From Bifidobacterium margollesii (lineage in GTDB: Bacteria > Actinomycetota > Actinomycetes > Actinomycetales > Bifidobacteriaceae), in the NCBI RefSeq assembly GCF_002860355.1, contig NZ_NMWU01000026.1, positions 18,587 through 82,586 on the forward strand: a stretch of DNA of 64,000 bases. Reading direction: 5' to 3'. Below are positions 58,864-64,000 of this stretch, piece by piece. How positions within the stretch are numbered: position 1 is the stretch's first letter; each line of letters begins with the position of its first letter. The notes beneath the pieces are model-generated. The model saw only the letters and a list, made by a program, of their open reading frames with translations, made no database searches and was not told where the DNA came from. The position numbers and the translations under genes are program-made.

Positions 58864-60495
58864 CTACTTGCTTTCCAGATCGATGTTGCGCACAGCGCTC
58901 TTTTCGATCGCCAGTCCGGACTGGAAGCGGGCGAAGAAGTCCTCGAAGCCTTCGACGTCCTTCGGATCCGGGTTCTCGGTGGTGGACTGGGCGTCCTTGA
59001 ACACGCGCTGGTCAAGGTAGTCGGCCAGCGGCCACGGGGTGTGCCACAGATAGTCGGCGAGCACGGCCATGCCCCAGGCTCCACCTTCGGCGGCGGTGGA
59101 CATGACCTTGATCGGGGTGTCGAATGCGGCGGCGAGGATCTTCTGCGCCACCTTCGGGGTGGTGAAGATGCCGCCGTGGCCGACGAGGGAGTCGATCTTG
59201 ACCTCTTCGTCCTTGGTCATCACGTCCATGCCGATCTTGACGGGGCTGAACGCGCTGAACAGCTGGGCGCGCATGAAGTTCGCGAGGTTCATGCGGGCTT
59301 CGGGGCTGCGGGCGAACAGCGGACGGCCTTCTTCGAGGCCGGCGAGGAATTCGCCGGAACGGAACGGGTAGTTGAGCAGTCCGCCGGCGTTGGAGTCGGC
59401 CTGATCGCTGATGGCGAGGCGGAACAGCGTGCCGTACAGGGCGCCGGTGTTGACCGGCTGGTCGATGGCCTTGGCGAATTCGCCGAAGAGGCCAACCCAC
59501 GCGTTGAGGTCGGAGGTGAAGTTGTTGGCGTGGCTCATGCCGGCCAGATCGCCGGCCGGGGTGGTGACGAGGTCGACTTCGGGGTGCAGGCGGGCGAGCT
59601 TCTTCTCCAGCACGACCATCGCGAAGATGGAGGTTCCGGCGGAGACGTTGCCGGTGCGCACGCGCACGGAGTTGGTGGCGACCATGCCGGTGCCGGCGTC
59701 GCCCTCCGGCGGGGCGAGCACGATGCCGGGCTGCAGGTTGCCGGAGGGGTCGAGCAGCTTGGCGCCTTCGGCGGTCAGTTCACCGGCGGGGGTGCCGGCG
59801 ACCAACGGTTCGGGCAGCAGATCTTCGATGTTCCACGGCTGGGCGGCGACTTCGGGCAGCGCGGAGAACTTGGCGAGCAGCTCCTTCTCCCAGGTGTGGG
59901 TGGTGGGGTCGATCGGGAACATGCCGGAGGCGTCGCCGACGCCCAGCACCTTGCGACCGGTGAGCTTCCAGTGCACGTAGCCTGCGAGCGTGGTGAAGTA
60001 GGCGACCTTGCCCACATGCTCTTCCTTGTTGAGCACGGCCTGATACAGATGCGCGATGCTCCAGCGTTCGGGGATGTTGTACTGGAACAGGTCGGAAAGC
60101 TTGAGGTGAGCCTCGTGCGTGTTGGTGTTCTGCCAGGTGCGGAACGGCACGAGCAGCTCGTCGTTCTTGTCGAAGGCGAGGTAGCCGTGCATCATGGCGG
60201 AGAAGCCGATGTGCCCGACGCGGGTGAGCTTTTCGCCGTAGGCCTGCTCGACGTCCCAGGCCATGGCGCCGTAGGCGCTCTGCAGACCCTTCCAGATCTC
60301 CTCCTGCGAGTAGCTCCACAGGCCGTCCTCCAGATGGCTGGCCCACTGGTAGTCACCGGAGGCGATGGTGTTGTAGTTGTCGTCGATCAGCACGGCCTTG
60401 ATTCGCGTGGATCCGAATTCGATGCCCAGCGAGGTCTTGCCGGCGCGAATCTTCTCTACGATTCCTGAGATATCCATCTCGGAAGCATCACTCAT
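58864..60495 (-). CDS. araB: L-ribulokinase-type FGGY kinase
   Basis: Phosphorylates L-ribulose to L-ribulose-5-phosphate with ATP. The 543-residue FGGY-family protein shows the N-terminal phosphate-binding motif SLGIEFGSTRIKAVLIDD, the sugar-binding SAMMHGYLAFDKN and the C-terminal ATP-binding AAEGGAWGMAVLADYLWH. In length and sequence it belongs to the actinobacterial branch annotated as AraB/xylulose kinase-like, so the precise substrate rests on operon context. AAAGGAG lies 7 nt before the ATG. It is the first gene of the operon. An operator-like palindrome (60620-60633) lies 125 nt upstream. Confidence 0.9.
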   Translation of the reverse strand: MSDASEMDISGIVEKIRAGKTSLGIEFGSTRIKAVLIDDNYNTIASGDYQWASHLEDGLWSYSQEEIWKGLQSAYGAMAWDVEQAYGEKLTRVGHIGFSAMMHGYLAFDKNDELLVPFRTWQNTNTHEAHLKLSDLFQYNIPERWSIAHLYQAVLNKEEHVGKVAYFTTLAGYVHWKLTGRKVLGVGDASGMFPIDPTTHTWEKELLAKFSALPEVAAQPWNIEDLLPEPLVAGTPAGELTAEGAKLLDPSGNLQPGIVLAPPEGDAGTGMVATNSVRVRTGNVSAGTSIFAMVVLEKKLARLHPEVDLVTTPAGDLAGMSHANNFTSDLNAWVGLFGEFAKAIDQPVNTGALYGTLFRLAISDQADSNAGGLLNYPFRSGEFLAGLEEGRPLFARSPEARMNLANFMRAQLFSAFSPVKIGMDVMTKDEEVKIDSLVGHGGIFTTPKVAQKILAAAFDTPIKVMSTAAEGGAWGMAVLADYLWHTPWPLADYLDQRVFKDAQSTTENPDPKDVEGFEDFFARFQSGLAIEKSAVRNIDLESK

Positions 60496-60826
60496 GCGTT
60501 TACTCCTTTGATCGGTCTTCGGGCGACGCGAAATGCAATCGCCACCGTTCGTGCCAACGTCATCGTTGCGCCTTCACACCCCTTGCGGAGCCCGCAGGCG
60601 TCTCGTCGGAATCACAGATTGTGAACGCTCACATTCTGTTTACCATCGTACATCCCGACACCCACGCCACGCAACGAAAACCCGGATTTTTTCGACGCGT
60701 TATTCAATTGTTATATGAGTCGCCATATATCCGGCTTATCGGGAAACCGGACAGGACAGGCCACCGAACCTCCCGCGGAACAGCCCATCGAACCGCACGG
60801 AACCCGGCCATCTCGCCAAAACCCGC
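60496..60826. other. Gene-free region between the LacI-type regulator and araB
   Basis: This 331-nt gap holds the araBDA control region. The operator at 60620-60633 is the only strong signal. No clear -35/-10 pair could be chosen on the minus strand. The part next to the regulator's stop (60720-60826) shows no convincing hairpin. No coding potential was accepted. Confidence 0.5.
60620..60633. promoter_or_regulatory. LacI-family operator upstream of araBDA
   Basis: TGTGAACGCTCACA is a near-perfect palindrome with the central CG that LacI-family proteins prefer. On the other strand it reads TGTGAGCGTTCACA and differs by one base from the site at 62064-62077 before the regulator gene. Its location before araB suggests repression of the operon in the absence of sugar. 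Confidence 0.7.
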
Positions 60827-61966
60827 TCACCGTGAAGCCTCGGCCGTGGACCGCCGCACGACCATCCGCGCGCGCGACACCTTCACGCCGTGGACGGAAG
60901 GCAGATCGGCCTCCATGCCCGAATCACCCTCAGCCGCGCTGCCATCGCCGGACACGTCACCGATCTTCGGCAACCCTTCGTATCCGAGCTGCGTGAACAG
61001 CGTGGTCATCGCGGAGACGCCGAGTCCCGCGAAATCCGGATGCACGGTGGTCAAAGGCGGAATGGCATTGCACACGGCGGGCATGTCGTCGAATCCGACG
61101 AGACTCACATCCTGCGGCACGCGGATCCCCCGTTCAAACAATGCACGGTTCACCCCCATGGCCTGCAGATCGTTCGCCGCCACGATCGCCGTGGGCAGAT
61201 CAGCCTTCGGATCATCCAGTGAATCAAGATATCGGTTGAACTCGTTGTAGGCCAGGGACGACCCCCAATCGGCAAGCTCGATGACCTGAGTCTGCATGCC
61301 GGCACGCTCCGACTCGCACAGCCAGGCCAGTCGACGGGTCTCGGCATCACGCCATTCGGAGGGACCGGCCAGATACAGGGTCCGACGATGACCCAGATCG
61401 GCGAGATGGCATACGATATCGCGGATCGCGCTCCACTGGTCGATGCCAAGGCAGGCGATCGTGGGATCCGCAGCCAAATACGGTTCCACGTCCACCTTGC
61501 CATGCGAAGAGGTGAGCACCACTCGCGGCACGCGAAGCCGGGCCTTCAACGCCGCCTCGACCATCGGATCGGTGGGCGCGACGAAAACGAACGCCTCCAC
61601 ACCCTGATCGAGACAGGCATTCGCCACCTGCTCGAACGCCTCCTGCGTGTACTCATGATCGTTCATGATGGCGATCGACACATACAGCTCATGCTTGCGT
61701 GCCATGGCCTCGATCGAACTGATCGTGGACAACGGCCCGAAATAGCTCATCCCACCGGCGATCAGCGCAATGGTACGGGTGCGGCTGGTGGCGAGCGCGC
61801 GAGCGGCCCCGGACGGCCTGTAGCCCAGCTTGTCGATGGCCGCCTGCACCTTGGCCCGCGTGGCCGATGAAACGTTCGGTGAATTGTTGATCACCCTGGA
61901 AACGGTCTGATGGGAAACGCCAGCGGCCTTGGCCACTTCGAAGATCGATACACGCTTACCGGTCAT
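60827..61966 (-). CDS. LacI-family regulator of the ara operon
   Basis: A 379-residue DNA-binding regulator. The helix-turn-helix is at the N-terminus: VSIFEVAKAAGVSHQTVSRV, followed by INNSPNVSSATRAKVQAAID and the hinge GYRPSGAARALATSRT. The C-terminal ligand-binding domain is of the sugar-binding-protein fold (about 65-340), with SLVGFDDMPAVC and an acidic/Gly tail insertion (VSGDGSAAEGDSG). The start ATG 61966 has AAGGAG 8 nt upstream; the frame is open 25 codons further. One operator lies before its own gene and a near copy before araB, so it probably represses both. In bifidobacteria such proteins are called AraQ or AraR; I cannot tell which. Confidence 0.85.
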   Translation of the reverse strand: MTGKRVSIFEVAKAAGVSHQTVSRVINNSPNVSSATRAKVQAAIDKLGYRPSGAARALATSRTRTIALIAGGMSYFGPLSTISSIEAMARKHELYVSIAIMNDHEYTQEAFEQVANACLDQGVEAFVFVAPTDPMVEAALKARLRVPRVVLTSSHGKVDVEPYLAADPTIACLGIDQWSAIRDIVCHLADLGHRRTLYLAGPSEWRDAETRRLAWLCESERAGMQTQVIELADWGSSLAYNEFNRYLDSLDDPKADLPTAIVAANDLQAMGVNRALFERGIRVPQDVSLVGFDDMPAVCNAIPPLTTVHPDFAGLGVSAMTTLFTQLGYEGLPKIGDVSGDGSAAEGDSGMEADLPSVHGVKVSRARMVVRRSTAEASR

Positions 61967-62063
61967 GGTCACTACTCCTTGCACATCATCCGATCCGGTC
62001 GCCGTCGTCCGACGTCGCCGCTGCGCCGTTCTCCAAGCCATCCATGCCCCGGGAAACAGGAGC

Positions 62064-62077
62064 TGTTAGCGTTCACA
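62064..62077. promoter_or_regulatory. LacI-family operator upstream of the regulator gene
   Basis: TGTTAGCGTTCACA matches the araB site (TGTGAGCGTTCACA on that strand) in 13 of 14 positions. It lies 98 nt before the regulator ATG, consistent with autoregulation. It is also about 180 nt before the divergent AEC transporter gene, which might share the control. Confidence 0.65.
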
Positions 62078-62258
62078 GACCGAACGTTCCCATCCTACCC
62101 GACCGTTCCCGCACAATCACACTCCACCCTGATCGCGTGTCATCCGCACGCGACTCACCATCCATCGGAGAAAACATGGCCCATCAGATGAAACAACCAC
62201 CCTCTATTACAGTCGGTGTGGCAGTATTGGTGGGGTTGCCGATCGGGAGGAGTGTCAT

Positions 62259-63203
62259 ATGCCGGGTTTGTTGAGCGCCATGCAGGGATTCTGCGTGATC
62301 GGCATCGTGATCGCGGTGGGCTATGTGGCCGCCCGCATGCGCATCGGAGGGCCGAGCGCGCAGATGGTGCTGAACAAGTTCAGCTTCTTCGTCTCCAGCC
62401 CGTGCCTGATGTTCGCGATCCTGTCCAAGGAGCCGATCTTCGAGATCTTCCATTCGTCGATCATCGTGGCGTTCTTCTCCGCGCTTCTGGTGGGCGTGGT
62501 GTTCCTGATCCTCAATCGGCTGTTCTTCCATATGGGAGCCGCCGACGCCACCATCGGCGCGCTGAATTCGCTGTACCTCAATTCCAACAACATCGGCCTG
62601 CCGATCGCCACCTATATTCTGGGCAATCCGGCGTTGGTCGCGCCGATTCTGGTGATGCAGCAGGCCATCTTCACGCCGGTCGGCCTCACGGTGCTCGACG
62701 TGACCACGAAGGGCAAGGTGACGGTGAAGGAGATCGCCAAGCAGCCGCTGCACCAGCCGCTGCTGATCGGCTCGCTCGCCGGCATTCTCGTTTCGGCCGT
62801 CACCGCGAAGATCGGCTACTTCCCGATTCCGAAGTTCATCTTCGATCCGATCGACATGATCGGCGATTCCGCGGTGCCGATGATCCTGATGGCGTTCGGC
62901 ATGTCGCTGCACGGCACGAAGCCGATGCAGAAGAAGGGCGACCGCACCGCCACGATCGCCGTGGCCGTGCTGAAGAACATCGTGATGCCGATCATCGCGT
63001 TCCTGCTCGCCTACTTCGTGATGGGCTTCCGCGACGCCACGCTGTACGCCTGCGTGGTGCTGGCGGCGCTGCCCACCGGCCAGAACGTGTACAACTACGC
63101 GGCACGGTACAACGTGGGACTCACCTTCGCGCGCGACGGCATCCTGCTTTCGACCATGACCTCCCCGATCTTCATCGCCATCGTCGCATTTTTGCTGAGC
63201 TGA
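62259..63203 (+). CDS. AEC family transporter
   Basis: A 314-residue membrane protein with about ten helices of the auxin efflux carrier (AEC) family, which in bacteria carries organic acids such as malate or related compounds. Family features are SFFVSSPCLMFAILSKEPIF, LNSNNIGLPIATYILGNPAL, and the helix-breaking ALPTGQNVYNYAARY near the C-terminus. A strong GGGAGGAG lies 6 nt before ATG 62259. It is divergent from the LacI-type regulator; the shared gap contains one operator. The substrate is unknown; an organic acid by-product is the common inference. Confidence 0.88.
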   Translation: MPGLLSAMQGFCVIGIVIAVGYVAARMRIGGPSAQMVLNKFSFFVSSPCLMFAILSKEPIFEIFHSSIIVAFFSALLVGVVFLILNRLFFHMGAADATIGALNSLYLNSNNIGLPIATYILGNPALVAPILVMQQAIFTPVGLTVLDVTTKGKVTVKEIAKQPLHQPLLIGSLAGILVSAVTAKIGYFPIPKFIFDPIDMIGDSAVPMILMAFGMSLHGTKPMQKKGDRTATIAVAVLKNIVMPIIAFLLAYFVMGFRDATLYACVVLAALPTGQNVYNYAARYNVGLTFARDGILLSTMTSPIFIAIVAFLLS

Positions 63204-63294
63204 AGGCGCCGGCCAGGAAAAGGCACCGGAAAACCCGGCGAAACCCAGTGAGATTCCACGGGACCGGCGAAGATCAGGGCCCGTCGGCTTACGA

Positions 63295-63340
63295 CGATGG
63301 ACTAAGGCGCATTTACCTCGAAATGCGCCTTAGTCCATCG
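63295..63340 (+). terminator. Perfect 20-bp hairpin after the AEC transporter gene
   Basis: The arms are 63295-63314 (CGATGGACTAAGGCGCATTT) and 63321-63340, fully complementary around loop ACCTCG. It lies 92 nt past the stop. No T-run follows, so it may be a terminator of the hairpin-only kind or a mobile-element trace. The rest of the gap 63204-63475 holds the palindrome at 63409-63454. Confidence 0.6.
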
Positions 63341-63408
63341 AGGATCGACATCACGGAACAACAAAACCGCATGATTGCAGCATTTCCGAAATCAGCCACG
63401 CTGAATAC

Positions 63409-63454
63409 CGATGGACCAGCTCACAAATCGCGATTTGTGCAGGCTATTCCATCG
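63409..63454. repeat. Nested palindrome next to the IS30 element
   Basis: CACAAATCG-CGATTTGTG (63422-63439) is a perfect 18-bp palindrome. Outside it CGATGGA (63409-63415) and TCCATCG (63448-63454) form a second inverted pair, the same CGATGGA ends as in the hairpin at 63295-63340. IS30-family elements are known to insert in or near palindromes. Confidence 0.6.
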
Positions 63455-63475
63455 ACCAACTGGTCACTTTACCCG

Positions 63476-64000
63476 GGTTCTAAATAGAAGCGCAACACCT
63501 GTCTAAGGTTGGAAGTGTTCAAGTCCACAACCGAAGAGAAAGTGCTGCGCCCATGACGAAAGTGTATTCCCACCTGTCGGCCGAGGAACGAGTCCGGATC
63601 GACGAACTGAGGAACCGAGAGGGGCTCGGCGTGCGCCAGATCGCCCTGAGGATCGGCCGGGACAAGTCCACGGTCAGCCGCGAGCTGAGGCGCGGCCTGT
63701 GGTTCGCGTCCAACGAGAACGACTCCTACCGTCCGTACAGGCCGAAACGCCTGAAGACGGGCGCATGGACCGCGCGCCCGTTCTACTCGGCCCTGACCGC
63801 GCAGCGCAAGGCCGAGACCCGCGCCCGCAGGTCGCGCAAGCCCCTGCGCATGGCGTACGACCCGCTGCTCTCCTGGGTGATGGACGCGCTGCGCAAGGGA
63901 TGGACGCCGGAGCTGATCGAGGGACGGCTCAAAATCGAATGGCCCGACGACCCGCGCATGCGGATAAGCCACGAGTGCCTCTACCAGTGGATCTACGCCA
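63476..64000 (+). mobile_element. IS30-family insertion sequence, left part (cut by the window edge)
   Basis: The element is defined by its IS30-type transposase starting at 63553. The left end is placed roughly at GGTTCTAAATAGAAGCGC (63476-63493), where the background changes, but the inverted repeat cannot be confirmed without the right end. A GCGCAACAC / GTGCTGCGC inverted pair lies inside the left leader. Confidence 0.7.
63553..64000 (+). CDS. IS30 family transposase, N-terminal part
   Basis: The first 149 codons of a DDE transposase that continues past the window. The N-terminal helix-turn-helix typical for IS30 is clear: YSHLSAEERVRIDELRNREG, then VRQIALRIGRDKSTVSRELR (about residues 4-45). 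The later segment LRKGWTPELIEGRLKIEWPD and ISHECLYQWIY is also characteristic of the family and directly precedes the DDE catalytic domain, which is not visible. The start ATG 63553 lies 77 nt inside the presumed left end. Whether the full gene is intact cannot be judged here. Confidence 0.92.
   Translation, partial: MTKVYSHLSAEERVRIDELRNREGLGVRQIALRIGRDKSTVSRELRRGLWFASNENDSYRPYRPKRLKTGAWTARPFYSALTAQRKAETRARRSRKPLRMAYDPLLSWVMDALRKGWTPELIEGRLKIEWPDDPRMRISHECLYQWIYA

Noticed and set aside
58786-60468. A 560-codon plus-strand frame
   Set aside because: Antisense shadow of araB.

Overview
The window reads as a bifidobacterial chromosome segment, most likely a Bifidobacterium species. By eye the DNA is GC-rich with strong AGGAGG-type ribosome binding sites. 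The gene families also fit: an araBDA operon beside a LacI-type regulator, a fused tyrosine kinase and chain-length regulator, DUF4012 and DUF4143 proteins, and an IS30 element. The species cannot be named from sequence alone.

Layout. 0-12 kb is mostly housekeeping: lysS, tRNA-Pro(CGG), an MFS transporter, a TPR-DUF4037/DUF4125 pair, gdhA, a DUF4143 ATPase, a metallophosphoesterase and a Nudix-like protein. 12.3-38.5 kb is an exopolysaccharide (EPS) locus. It holds a Wzy-like polymerase, an orphan HTH antitoxin-like gene, a Wzz/tyrosine kinase fusion, a 991-residue modular surface protein, and a leftward block (Wzx flippase, EpsG, glycosyltransferases, nucleotide-sugar 4-epimerase, UDP-glucose dehydrogenase, acetyltransferase, second epimerase). 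A rightward block follows: acyltransferase, an 803-residue membrane protein, the priming sugar transferase, a DUF4012 protein and a low-molecular-weight tyrosine phosphatase. 38.9-42.1 kb is a polar amino acid ABC importer, followed by an Nramp transporter, an HNH endonuclease and an aldo/keto reductase. 46-54 kb contains a type II toxin-antitoxin-like pair with a perfect operator, a 1293-residue fused ABC exporter, a TPR membrane protein, a peptidase C26 amidotransferase, a MntA/HepT pair and an acyl-CoA ligase. 56.5-62 kb is the L-arabinose operon araB-araD-araA with its LacI-family regulator; both promoters carry nearly the same 14-bp operator. The right edge has an AEC-family transporter and a cut-off IS30 transposase.

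How the genes fit together. In the EPS locus the priming transferase starts the repeat unit on undecaprenyl phosphate. Glycosyltransferases extend it, Wzx flips it and a Wzy/EpsG protein polymerises it. The kinase and phosphatase probably control chain length. In the ara operon arabinose is isomerised, phosphorylated and epimerised to xylulose-5-phosphate, which would feed the bifid shunt.

The most striking non-coding signals are two. The first is a dispersed family of about 48-bp double-hairpin repeats at five intergenic loci, whose stems differ between copies but stay paired. The second is a pair of large, co-varying hairpin elements immediately after araA. Other items worth attention are four TTTTCGTGT boxes at 33-34 bp spacing upstream of the DUF4143 ATPase, a five-codon remnant after the HTH gene that may mark a lost toxin, and several short tandem repeats.
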